From contig OY101122.1 in assembly GCA_956465555.1 (NCBI GenBank), forward strand, positions 1,313,001 to 1,377,000: a DNA stretch of 64,000 nt. The letters are read 5' to 3'. Numbering within the stretch: the first letter of the stretch is position 1; every line of letters begins with the position of its first letter. This DNA is from Nitzschia sp. pyKryTriq1. Taxonomy: Eukaryota > Bacillariophyta > Bacillariophyceae > Bacillariales > Bacillariaceae. Below, in pieces: positions 1 to 9,920 of this stretch. Made by a program: the position numbers and the translations under genes. Under the pieces are notes generated by a model that saw nothing but the letters and a program-made list of their open reading frames with translations, was not told where the DNA came from and did no database searches.

Positions 1-16
1 GCTTTATATGTGGTAT

Positions 17-73
17 GAACGGAATTTGTATGTTTGAACGGAATTTGTATGTTTGAACGGAATTTGTATGTTA
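17..73. repeat. Three tandem copies of a 19-bp unit
   Basis: The unit reads GAACGGAATTTGTATGTTT and is repeated head to tail three times; only the last base of the third copy differs. It lies just beyond the 3' end of the TMEM128-like gene, so it may fall in that gene's 3' UTR or terminator region. No function can be read from it. Confidence 0.9.
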
Positions 74-91
74 CAGTATTCCCTGTTGCTT

Positions 92-722
92 TCAACAAAT
101 CCCCATGGAAGGTATGAAATGTAAAACCATGAGAATTCCCATAAACTGTGTGCCCGAAATCAACGGCGCCAAGAATCCCCAGACAGGCCAAGTTGCTCGC
201 AGAAATATGAGGTAGGACGTCAAGCCCACTGCGGCCATGGTGGGAAGGATTTTGGGGCAATACACACTCCAGGCAGACGAGTCGACCAGTCCCTTGACGC
301 GAGGCAAATAAACTGTCAAGTACAAAATCATTCCAAGAACCGCCAGCGTTCCAGCCCCCGATATTCGTAACAAGGTTCGATTGGCATCCTGGCTACTCCA
401 TAGTGTGCTCAAGAAGGATGTCGATTTCGCCACAATGACAGCCAAAAATACCCAAGCAACTGGATCCATACCAAAAGAAGAAATTCAGTGAGCAATCTAG
501 GTTGATATTGACACCGGCACATCTCAGCAAAGAATGATCAATCCCACGCACCGCCAATGGATGTGGCTTCACCATTAATACTTGTTCGAAGTTCAAAGGA
601 CGGTACTTACGCGCAATCAATTTGTCTTGCAGTCTTTCTCCTCGTGATCTTGTCACATGGGCCTCCAGGCTCTCGTTACTCCCATTTTCTTCTTGTGGCA
701 CCCTTCGATATGAAGTCGCCAT
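92..722 (-). CDS. TMEM128-like small four-helix membrane protein
   Basis: Two exons, complement(join(92..459, 611..722)), give 159 residues. Exon 1 encodes a soluble N-terminus starting MATSYRRVPQEENGS and ends at a GTAAGT donor in phase 1. The in-frame acceptor is the CCAG before TTGCTTGGG. Exon 2 encodes about four hydrophobic segments. The C-terminal stretch WGFLAPLISGTQFMGILM closely resembles the end of animal TMEM128 (remembered as ...SFFTPLLLFTQFMGVVMF), a small multi-pass protein of the endomembrane system with no known activity. Length is close to the human protein (165 residues). An upstream in-frame stop in exon 2 rules out a continuous reading through the intron. Identification rests on that C-terminal signature and topology; the exact acceptor is inferred. 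Confidence 0.7.
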
Positions 723-1036
723 GATGACTACAGGGCAATTACAATCGAAACACTTTACTTCGAGATAGATGGGAAAGAAAGAAGGTGTAGAGACGAAATG
801 AAAAAGGAGTGCATAGTTCGTAACTCGGCGGCGACGCTGCTTGCGTATGATGCCGCCGCCCGCCGCATGCCGCATTTTTGGACTTGATTTTGACCGGACA
901 TGACCGAGCAGTAACTCTGTGAGGTGAGATCGGTGACCGATCTTTTGAATCCCACCGCAAACCGCAAACGGCAACAACTTCGCGCGCCGCGCGCAACGGA
1001 CGCCTTCGTTGTCTTTTTTGATGTTTTTGGGGGTCT
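723..1036. other. Gap between TMEM128-like gene and retroelement fossil
   Basis: About 310 bp without a supportable gene. It should hold the promoter of the minus-strand TMEM128-like gene. Overlapping ORFs on both strands are short, basic and compositionally unlike proteins, so I read them as chance. No repeat or RNA gene seen. Confidence 0.5.
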
Positions 1037-1774
1037 CTACTCGTCTGTAGGTAGCTCGGCGGCTGGTCGGCGGTTCCATTGGCGAAGATCCTGTTGGAGG
1101 ATTGGTTGTTTGGCAAGGATGACATAGGCTAGGTCGATCATTTGACGTTCGGTCATGGGGGAAGTCGCATGTTCGGCGAGTTCTGCAAGATCGACAATGC
1201 TGTTGAAGACATTGTCGACAGGTTGTGAGATGTCGAAGTGCATGTTATACAACTCCATCTCGCGGCCTTTCACTTGTTGGGGTGTGATTTTGCCGTAAGT
1301 ACCGAAGAGATGCAGTAGCAGCGCGCGGATGCTTGCGGAGTACTGGCCGGTGGCTCTGTTGAGTACTGCACGCAGGTAGATAGGGTCAATGGTTTCGACT
1401 ATCTGCGCGATGAGCGCTTTTTCTGTAGCTTGACAGAGGTCGAACGTTTGCTTCAGTTCGCGCCAAACGTCTTTGGCCGCTTCAATTTGAGGGCCCGTGC
1501 CATTGGCGGGGGGGACGAATGGTCCTGGGTTCGCTGGGGACACCCATGGGACAGTGTTGGGTAGCGTTGCGTACCTGACGTCGGACAAAATTAGGCCCAA
1601 ATGGCCGTATAGTCCGCCACCGATAGTGGTGGGCACAGAACTGGCGTTTGCCTTGAGTTCTGTGAGTAGAGTTTGTAGGGACTCGTACACAGGTTGACCG
1701 TGGAGACGAGTGAGCACTTTGTGCTGGAAGTAAGTGTCTTTGACACTGGGAATACGGGAGGACATCATGGTCAA
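1037..1774 (-). mobile_element. Ty1/copia-type gag remnant (fossil)
   Basis: A 245-residue reading frame resembles the gag polyprotein N-terminal part of Ty1/copia retrotransposons, the class called CoDi in diatoms. Features include WRELKQTFDLCQATEKALIAQ and a helical segment around LLLHLFGTYGKITPQQV, followed by a weak-binding region. Only gag-like sequence is present: no zinc knuckle, protease, integrase, reverse transcriptase or recognisable LTRs flank it. The element is therefore broken and truncated, lacking pol and both ends. The gag frame itself is long, so it is probably not very old, or has been kept as a captured gag. Family call from remembered diatom copia gag sequences. Confidence 0.65.
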
Positions 1775-2083
1775 AACTAAGAAAAATCACTAAGCTCTGT
1801 CACTACGTGTGAAGTAAATCAATAAGAGGAGCTTAGTAGATTTATGAGACTAGTGGTGATGAGAGCATCATGGCTCCGGTATGGGTCGTTGACGGACGAC
1901 GGACGGACAGTGACGTCACATATGGATCTTGGATACCGATAGGAGAAACACTTGCTTCGTCTTCGTTTTTCGACGATGTCCTCCTTCGCCGCTTTATTTG
2001 AGAGGAACGTCTCCGGCCCAGCCTCACGAACTTCCTTTCGGAGGCGACACTACTTCCCCCTACTTCCCCACTGCCCTTTTACA

Positions 2084-3265
2084 ATGATTTCACGCTTGAT
2101 TCTTGCTGGCGCGTTGCTGCTTCTCGGAAATGAAAATCCGTGCTTGGTGGATTCTGCGGAGGAATCTTCGGAAGCAAGGGTTTGCCACACTCCCGCATTG
2201 TACAATGAACACCCCGTCCTTTGTCACATGCTGGACCGTCTAGCAGAGGATGAAGACGGTCTCGCGGAAGAAATTCACGAGTGGGCAGCCAAACATGGTT
2301 TGTTAGCGGGCCACAACTTGCCAGCAGCTGCGATGGGTGCCACTCCAAACGCTGAAGCAGCTTCCGATCTTCCAGTGGTTTTCGCCCATGGCATGGGCGA
2401 TTCCTGTTTCAATTCAGGGATGCAACACATCGGAGAGCATACCTCGCAGCTCTTGGGAGGCGTATATGTGACGTGTGTTCCCACGGGCGACACGCAAAGT
2501 GAAGATACCACTAACGGCTACTTTCTGAATATGGATGCTTCTGTCGATGTCTTTGCCGCCAAGATTGCCCAAGATCCCAAGCTAGCGAAGGGATTTCATG
2601 CCATTGGCTTTAGTCAAGGAAATAATGTGATTCGTGGGTACATTGCTAGGTACAATGACCCGCCTGTCGATACGTTCTTGTCAGTGAATGGAGTCAATGC
2701 CGGAATCGGTGCTGTTCCCTACTGCTTTCCCAAGGGAGAGAACGAAGTGCACGGAGTAAAGGGTGGCATGTGTGATTTGCTCATGGAACAAGCCAGCCGC
2801 AGAGCGTATTCGGAGTTTACACAACAGCATTCCTTTCAAGCGAACTATTGGAGGGACCCCCGCCCGGTGGAACGGGAGAAATACGAACAGTTCAGTCAGT
2901 TGGCTCGATGGAACAATGAAGGGACTTTCAATCAAACTATCAAGGACAACTATGCCAAGACGAAGAAGTTTGTCTGGGTCCTGGCAACAGAGGATGGGAT
3001 GGTCTGGCCCAAGGAAGGAGAACATTGGGGAGCACCCGATCCCAAGAATCCGTTCCACTCGATTTTGCCCATGAACCAAACTGAATGGTATATCAAAGAT
3101 CTGTTTGGCTTGAAAACAGCACAAGAAGCGGGCAAGAACTATTTCGAGTCCTTCGAAGGCGATCACCTCCAGTTTCAAATGGACGACTTTGATCGATGGA
3201 TCGACACATATCTAGCCAAGAAGACAAATGAGGACACTGTCGCCGACAGCCTCTCCATGGCATAG
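2084..3265 (+). CDS. PPT1: Palmitoyl-protein thioesterase (PPT1 family)
   Basis: Single exon, 393 residues from the chosen ATG. The enzyme removes thioester-linked fatty acyl groups from cysteines of lipid-modified proteins in the lysosome or vacuole. The protein begins with a signal peptide (MISRLILAGALLLLG). The alpha/beta-hydrolase core starts near residue 97 (VVFAHGMGDSC). The nucleophile lies in GFSQGN (Ser about 177), followed by the family-typical RGYIARYNDPP and VNGVNAGIGAVPYC. The likely acid is in ATEDGMVWP and the catalytic His in EGDHLQF near the C-terminus. The triad looks complete. An in-frame ATG at 1976 would add 36 residues in front of the signal peptide; the signal peptide favours 2084. 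The stop lies 64 bp from the end of convergent RFC1. The 309 bp upstream (1775-2083) hold no other gene. Confidence 0.93.
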   Translation: MISRLILAGALLLLGNENPCLVDSAEESSEARVCHTPALYNEHPVLCHMLDRLAEDEDGLAEEIHEWAAKHGLLAGHNLPAAAMGATPNAEAASDLPVVFAHGMGDSCFNSGMQHIGEHTSQLLGGVYVTCVPTGDTQSEDTTNGYFLNMDASVDVFAAKIAQDPKLAKGFHAIGFSQGNNVIRGYIARYNDPPVDTFLSVNGVNAGIGAVPYCFPKGENEVHGVKGGMCDLLMEQASRRAYSEFTQQHSFQANYWRDPRPVEREKYEQFSQLARWNNEGTFNQTIKDNYAKTKKFVWVLATEDGMVWPKEGEHWGAPDPKNPFHSILPMNQTEWYIKDLFGLKTAQEAGKNYFESFEGDHLQFQMDDFDRWIDTYLAKKTNEDTVADSLSMA

Positions 3266-3329
3266 CTGGTAGGCAATACACAAGTCAAAATTCATATTAA
3301 TGATGATTCTTTCGCTTTGATACCCATTA

Positions 3330-5515
3330 TTATGTCTTCTTTCCTTTCTTGGCAGGGGCCTTATTAGCCTTGCCAGCCCCAGGCGCAGGTTTGCGTCCCT
3401 TTTTCTTGAGCTTCTCTTGCAACTTTCGCATCTCGGCCTCTTCATCCTCACCTTCCGATTCTTCCTCCTCTACATCACCGTCCTCATCAATGGCATCCAA
3501 ATCATGCGGATCTCGTTCTCGCTTGCCCCCACTCTTCTTCGGTTTGGTCGTCCCGAACTCTTCATCGACCAGAGCCTGACTCTTGTGACTGCCCTGGTTG
3601 TATCGTCGAGTGAAGGCTGCCTTTTGCTTGCTATCCAAATCTGCAAAACTAGAGGAGCTTTCTCCCTTTTGGGCCAGCTGAAATTCATCCAACTTTTCCA
3701 TGACATCTTCTCGACTCAATCCATATTCATCCATCAGCTCGATAATCGCATCATTTGCTTCGTCACTCCTGTCACTGCCCTGGAAATAATTGAGGAATCG
3801 TTCGCGAAAGACTGGCAAATAAGATTCGCGCAATTGCTGACTGTCGGCACTAATCTTGAAATTCATGTGGTGGTGCAATTCATTCAGGATTCGTTGCTTC
3901 TTGTTCTTGGAAGAATTCTTTCCCATCCATGCGGTGAATTCTGGGTACCCTGGAAGCATGCCCCCAGCCTTGCCACCGGCGTGGAATCCAGTCTTCACTG
4001 CCATCATCGCAGTAGCAGGCAATAGACTCCAGTTTTGATCCCCCGATCGAATATTGTGCTCGATCATTGCATAGTCGGACATGCTGGCGGCTGCATCATG
4101 CATGCGATTTAGAAATATCATTTCGGCAACGGGATTGTCCGCTTTCTTGACCAATCCGTATTGCGATTGCATCACCCGTGGATAGTTTTGTTGCACCAGA
4201 AGTCCAGTGAAACTGTAGTCGACGAAAAAGGCATCTGAGCGTCGAAACAACGAATCAACCTGCGTCTTGGCATCTGCTCCTGGCAAACCCCTTCGGCCTT
4301 CCATAATTGTCTTTGCGGCGTCAAAGAGACTAACTCGCAGGATCTCATCCTTGTTGATGGAATTTTCACGTTCCTTGAGATTCTTAAATGTCAACGAGTC
4401 ATCCCCAGTTCCTTTCTTTTGCGCCCACATTTGCAAGACATTCAAAACTTGTCGAACGTCATTACCACACGATTCGGCAATGGCTTCGGCTGCATTCCGT
4501 TCGACTGACAATCCTTCCATTTCGGCAATTCGGACCGCTCGATTTGCCATGATATTTTTCGTTGGTCGTTTGAATCTCAAATCCATACAATATGGTAGCA
4601 AGGATTTCATCTTTTGCGATTGCCGATCATTGCAAATACAAATGATGGGGACCTTGGACTTTTTGATCATTTGAATGAGTTCGGCCATACCGCTTCGGTC
4701 TCCCGCACCCATGCCGTCGACTTCGTCCATAATGATACAGCGCAAAGTCTTTTGGCTCGAGGAGGGCTTGGGTTTAGATCCCGCGATTTGAAATCCAAGC
4801 GACTGCGATCCCGTCAAATCTCCGAGTTGTTCCTGGAGAGCCTTTTTGGAACGTGCATCGGACGCATTGAATTCACGCAAATCTCGGCCTGCCTCCTTGG
4901 CTACCAGCGTTGCTGTTGTGGTTTCTATAGAGAAAAAAGACGATGCTTATGAGTCCCGACGACGCGAATAGTATTTTCATACCCCATCCACCAATCAAGA
5001 ACAAACAAAACTTACTCCCGATTCCAGGCGGCCCCGAAAGAAGTGCCGCCTTCCATGGCCCCTTGGGGTTCGAGAAGGCCTTATTATACGATTTTGGGTT
5101 GTTGAAGGTGCGTTCCCAACTGTTCAACCAAGTGGCGAGTTTCTGCACATTATCCTTGTTGCCCAAAATATCCCTTGTCGATGTGGGTGCATGTCGATCG
5201 ACCCACAATTGATTGAGCGTGGAATTATTATTATTATTATTTGCAGATGAAGTAGCAGTCGGCGTGGTGGCTGCTACTGCAGCTCCTCCTCCTTTGCTGT
5301 AGGGGTTTGCTGCTTTGGCATAGGGATTGCTGGCAGCAGCAGCTGGAGCGGTACCACCCGACGCGGCTGGTTTCATGGCATACGGATTGTTGGCAGGCTT
5401 CTTGGCGTAGGGATTGACATAAGGGTTGACTTTGGGAGCCCCCGCCTTGAGTGGAGGAACAGTGGATGCACTGGCGGTACCAGGGGCAACGGGTTTGGCG
5501 CTACTCGTTGTGGAT

Positions 5516-5548
<33 letters not shown>

Positions 5549-6729
5549 ACTTTTTGATCTTCAGGGATCCCTGCTTGTTTCTTTTTCAAATTCTGATACA
5601 AATGGCACAACCCATACAATTTCGATTCTCCAATCACCATGGGAATCTTCTTCTCCAAGGCCGCTTGATATTTTTTCCCTTCTTTTGCATCACGTCCATC
5701 CTCCAGAACGTGTCCTACTACCAGAAAGCTGGTTTTCCCAGACACACTCGTCGTTACTCGCCCTCCCAACGTTTTGATAAGATCCGAGGTATCATCGCGT
5801 CCTAGATTCTCCAAAATACCCGTCAGAACAAAGGTCAATCCTGCCAAACATTCGGGAACTACCGCATCCTTATCGACGTCAAAGGAATCTCGCTCCAAGG
5901 AGGGTTGAAGAATAGGAGTTTTCTTCGTAGTATCCGGTGTCTTGGAGCGTTTGGGACTACTACTGCTCCAACTAGCAGTAGGCGTCTTGGTCACTGAAGG
6001 AGATGGAGTTTTGGTAGCTGCCCTCTTCGCAGGACTGGATCGCTTGGGCGGTGAATGATGATGATGATGATCCTCCACCAGTTCCTCGTCTCCACTTTCG
6101 GAGGCAGACGGGACGTACACATCGTCTTCCTCCTCCTCTTCCTCGTCGTCGTCATCTCGGATACGTTTCTTGGCCGGACTGCTTTTCTTCTTGGGTGGTG
6201 GTGAAGAAGATTTGCTCTTCTTGGGCGAAACCTTCGTAGTAGTTTCCTCAGCAGGTGCTGGTGCGGTTGCTGGCTTCTTTGCTTTGCCTGCCGCCGTCTG
6301 AGAAAAGTAGTCGGATGCTGAGATTTCTTCCACTTCTGTTTTTTTCGTGGTCGCCGCTGTCGTAGACTTGAGTTTCTTTTGAGGGGACGGTTTGCTATAG
6401 GATTCTTCCTCCTCGGAGGACGACGAACTTTCAAATCCCTTCATCTTTTTGTCCTCGCTTTGTTTACGTCGCTCTTCCTTTTTCGAGACGACGGGTTTGG
6501 TGCTGGCAAGAACAGCGGGCTTGGTAGTAGTGCAAGTAGAGTTTACTACCTTGGCCGCATTGTCAATCTTGGCCTTTTTGGAGCGACTTGCTGGCGGCGG
6601 TGGAGCAGCAGTGGCACCAGCACCACCAGCAGGAGCAGCTTGCTTTTCCGTATTGTTGGAAGTCGGTGCCTTGTTGCTGCCCCCCGCCTCGGGCTTTTTG
6701 GCAAAAAAGGAACGAATATCCATGGGCAT
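3330..6729 (-). CDS. RFC1: Replication factor C large subunit
   Basis: Two exons, complement(join(3330..4924, 5016..6729)), give 1,102 residues; human RFC1 has 1,148. RFC1 is the large subunit of the clamp loader that opens PCNA and places it on primer ends in replication and repair. The N-terminus MPMDIRSFFAKK matches the conserved MDIRKFF start of RFC1, a degenerate PCNA-interacting motif. A long acidic, basic and Lys/Ser-rich linker with putative NLSs follows. A BRCT domain begins near residue 295 (LAGLTFVLTG) and a NPYAKK repeat region follows it. The AAA+ domain has Walker A SGPPGIGKTT, split exactly by the 91-bp intron (GGGA/GTAAGT...ATAG/AAACC), then FNASDARSKK and Walker B CIIMDEVDGM. 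The C-terminal collar domain ends in a Lys-rich tail. Start could be 6729 or 6723 (MDIRSFF). Divergent from the PNKP-AKR fusion. Confidence 0.95.
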
Positions 6730-7156
6730 GGTTGATGGATTGATGGATTGATTGCAACGCAAGCAGATACTAGTAGCTAGAGGAGAGAGACGAGGGTTCC
6801 GACGCTCTGCTCTACTTTGGAGAGAGTGGATTGCCTATCAATGTAGACCTCTTCTCCTCTAGTCTAATGATAGATGATCGTTGTCACAGGTCGCATCTCC
6901 ACGTTCCACAAACGAAAACGTTGTTGGTGGCAAGCACGAGCAATGCCGGCCAGCCAGGCAGAACGCGCCAATCCTTGACGCACGTAGAAAGTGTACCACG
7001 GTCCACGCAGAGTTAGAGCCGAAGGAGTCGTCATCTCAGCGGCAAAGATTTTTTCATCAACATGATGACACATGACATATCTGACACAGTGAGAATGTCT
7101 TTTGCATCCGACGCTCCATTCATTCCAACAACAACAACAACAACAACAACAATCCA
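6730..7156. promoter_or_regulatory. Shared divergent promoter region of RFC1 and PNKP-AKR
   Basis: This 427-bp gap separates the start codons of two head-to-head genes and must contain both promoters. A run of nine CAA triplets (7126-7152) directly precedes the ATG at 7157; its purine/cytosine composition suits an unstructured 5' leader. I see no clear TATA box or known element. Co-expression of the two genes is inference from layout. Confidence 0.6.
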
Positions 7157-7475
7157 ATGACGAGTAATAATCAAAAGATCAGCGGTATTGATGGTTCTTC
7201 TGCGACGACGGAACAAGAACCAAAAGCCAAAAAGGCGAAAACCGCCGCGGCACTGCAAACCAATCTCTTTGCATTTTTTGCCTCCAATGTTCCGACGCCA
7301 CCCAAGAAACGAAAATCAAAGGCTAACGACGTCGACCACGACGCCACCGCCACTACGGAAACCAAGAAATTACCTGCTGCTGACAAGGCATCTGATGTGA
7401 ATGATGATATGGTTGCTGCTGCTGCGGCTGCTACTGCTGATGTTGGTTCTTCCTCGGTTGCGAATACTACGTGTA

Positions 7476-7506
<31 letters not shown>

Positions 7507-9745
7507 GACTTTGGATGCTACCGGTACTACAACATGTACGATCCCACCTCCCATGATTCCTACACCCACCCCTACACCACGTTCCATCACTTGGCAATCC
7601 CTTCATGACAACTTTGTCATGGTGAGACAACCAGCTCCTACAGGAGGCAGTAGTATGAGTTTCTTTTCGAAACCATCCACAAAAAATGCTACTACTTCTT
7701 TGCAACAAGAACAACCACTCAAGCGCACCAAAGTGGCTGCCATTGATTTGGATGGTACGCTTGTTGTCTGGAGATGTGCTGGATTTCCCAGTGCCTTGTC
7801 GCATTATGAATTGTGGAATTCCCAGGTTCCTTCGAAATTGCGGGAATTGTACGACAAGGAGGGTTATCAGATTGTTCTTGTATCCAATCAAGCCGCGATT
7901 CAAAGGGCACATACCGGCAAGAAAGCACAACTTGTTCAGAATGTGATGAATTGGATTGCCGCCTTGGTCGATCGGCCTATATATGCTGTACTGTCGACAC
8001 AGTCGTCCAAAAAACAAGGCTCCTTTCATAAACCCAATCCGGAACTTTGGAAGGTGGCTCAGAAACGACTTGGCGGTGGTGATGGTAATGGTGATGGCGG
8101 CTGGGATATTGCTTCGAGTTTCTTTGTAGGAGATTCGGCCGATCCCGAGGATCCGCAGGGAGGCGTCGATGCCCAATTTGCCAAGAATGTAGGAGGTTTG
8201 TATGGAACACCCTTGAAATTCTATACTCCCACGGAATTCTTTGGACCCAGTGACCATGATCGTCGCCAACGCCAACGACAGCTCACCCAATCGTGTCCAC
8301 CGCCCCCGTCGACTGTCACGCAAGCGAGATCGGCATTGTTGGGGGGATATTGGCAAGGACCTATTTTATTGATTCTTTGTGGAGTCCAAGGGAGTGGCAA
8401 AAGTACCTTTTGTGAATCCATTCTTTCTTCGTCCAAGAACGAACAACATTCATCACAGACGTCGTGGGTCCACTTGAGTCAAGATACCATTCAGAATGGA
8501 AAACCGGGCAAACGAGAACAAGTGGAAGACGCGGCACGAGTGGCTTTGCAAAAAGGTCAGTCTGTCCTTGTCGATCGTATGCATCTGACGGTGGAACAAC
8601 GGAGCCATTTTGTAGCAATTGGAGTGGAAGAGTCGGCGCCTGTACATGTAGTCGTTTTGAATCCACCCCGGTCGGTCATTGCCAAACGGGTTCGAGAACG
8701 AACCAATCATCCAGGAAAAGTGCAAGGCAACGATGGCGTGCGACGGGCCTTGCAATCGATGGATCAATGGGTACTTCCCACCTATACGACAGAAAACGAC
8801 ATCACTCTGATTTCTTGTGCCTCGACGGAGACGGCTGTCTCGAGACTCGCCCATCTATATGCCAAGACACCTCCTCCGCTGCAGCTCCCCGCCACATCCT
8901 CTGCCACGCTCTTCGCGGAGGGTTCGGAAAGTGTGCAACTGCCAACCGTATGCTTGGGAACCATGGGCATTGGAAAACGGATTGCTATCGAAACGATAGA
9001 ACGTGCGGTGTCTCATGGGTTTCGAGCCATTGATACCGCACCGACCTACAATAATGAAGACAAAGTGGGGGAGGCTCTTGCGAGCTTTAAAACCGACAAT
9101 GAAATTGTTTGCGTTGCCAAGATTCCCAAATCTGTGGTCCAACCCAACCAGGTTCGAAGCGCTCTATCCAAAACTCTGGATCAGCTCCAACGATCAAGTG
9201 TCGATCTATTGCTACTTCACTGGCCCTGTGATGTCATGGCTGCTGGAACACTGGTGGATGTCTGGAAGGAAATGGAAGCCTGTTGTCGGGGAGGACAATG
9301 CAAGGCCTTGGGGGTCTGCAATTTCAATGTTGTAGCACTTAGTCAACTCTTGGCCCAGGCTTCCATTCCTCCTGTGCTCAATCAAGTGGAACGCCATCCC
9401 TTGTTGGCTCAACTAGATCTTGTTGACTTTTGCGAGCGTCACAATATTCACCTACAAGCCCATACCCCGTTGGGGCAAGGCAACGCACAGTTGCTGGACA
9501 ATAGTGTTGTGAACGAGGTGGCTAGCGAAACACAAACCTCTCCGGCTGCTGTCGTGCTACAGTGGAATCTACAGCAAGGTGTCTCGGTCGTGCCCAAGTG
9601 CCGCAGTGAAGCGCATATGCAGGATGTGTTCCAACGGAAACCGTTGACACCCGAACAAATGAAGCGCCTGGATGCCCTTGATTGTGGAAAACGGTTTGTT
9701 GCGCCGCCGTTTATGGTCGGTGCAGCTCCGTACTGTTGGAAATAA
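7157..9745 (+). CDS. PIP-box + PNKP-type DNA 3'-phosphatase/5'-kinase fused to aldo-keto reductase
   Basis: One uninterrupted ORF of 862 residues. (1) Residues 34-41, QTNLFAFF, form a canonical PCNA-interacting PIP-box (QxxLxxFF) beside basic clusters KAKKAKT and PPKKRKSK that look like NLSs. (2) Residues about 60-190 are low-complexity and Ala-rich. (3) Residues about 192-365 are a HAD phosphatase of the polynucleotide 3'-phosphatase family: IDLDGTL with Asp197/Asp199, VLVSNQAAI, HKPNPELW, FFVGDSADPED. (4) Residues about 403-565 are a polynucleotide 5'-kinase: Walker A GVQGSGKST and LSQDTIQNG. (5) Residues about 593-862 are an aldo-keto reductase with the tetrad positions Asp626, Tyr631, Lys655 and His688, plus GVCNFN and NQVERHP. 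The cofactor motif normally IPKSxxxxR reads VPKCRSEAH, slightly diverged. Phosphatase and kinase together process damaged DNA ends; the reductase fusion is, to my knowledge, unusual. No FHA or zinc-finger domain precedes the phosphatase. Confidence 0.93.
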
Positions 9746-9920
9746 TAAGCTCATTCAGTACAGCAATATTGGTCAATCGAAAGTAGAGACCCTTTTTGGC
9801 TCGACTCAATCGCACTTGTGTCATGGTCATTATAGTGTCTAATTGTACTTTAGCAGCCGCGTGTATCTCTATTGTTAGCCATCATCGATTGGTGCAATTC
9901 GACTTGTGAGTCTTGTTTTT

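Noticed and set aside
393-1079. 228-residue minus-strand ORF
   Set aside because: It reads exon 1 of the TMEM128-like gene plus intron and promoter; only residues from MATSYRR up to the donor at 611 are supported.
1952-2083. N-terminal extension of the thioesterase
   Set aside because: It begins with TTG or an ATG at 1976 and would bury the signal peptide, so 2084 is preferred.
7370-8356. 328-residue minus-strand ORF opposite the PNKP domain
   Set aside because: The plus strand carries clear catalytic motifs; the antisense frame is led by runs of Ser from GCT/TGC repeats.
8860-8960. Possible assembly chimera between PNKP and aldo-keto reductase genes
   Set aside because: The frame is continuous with a normal Pro/Ala/Ser linker, no leftover stop, start or splice sites, and similar codon use on both sides; a chimera would rarely keep frame. 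Transcript data would settle it.
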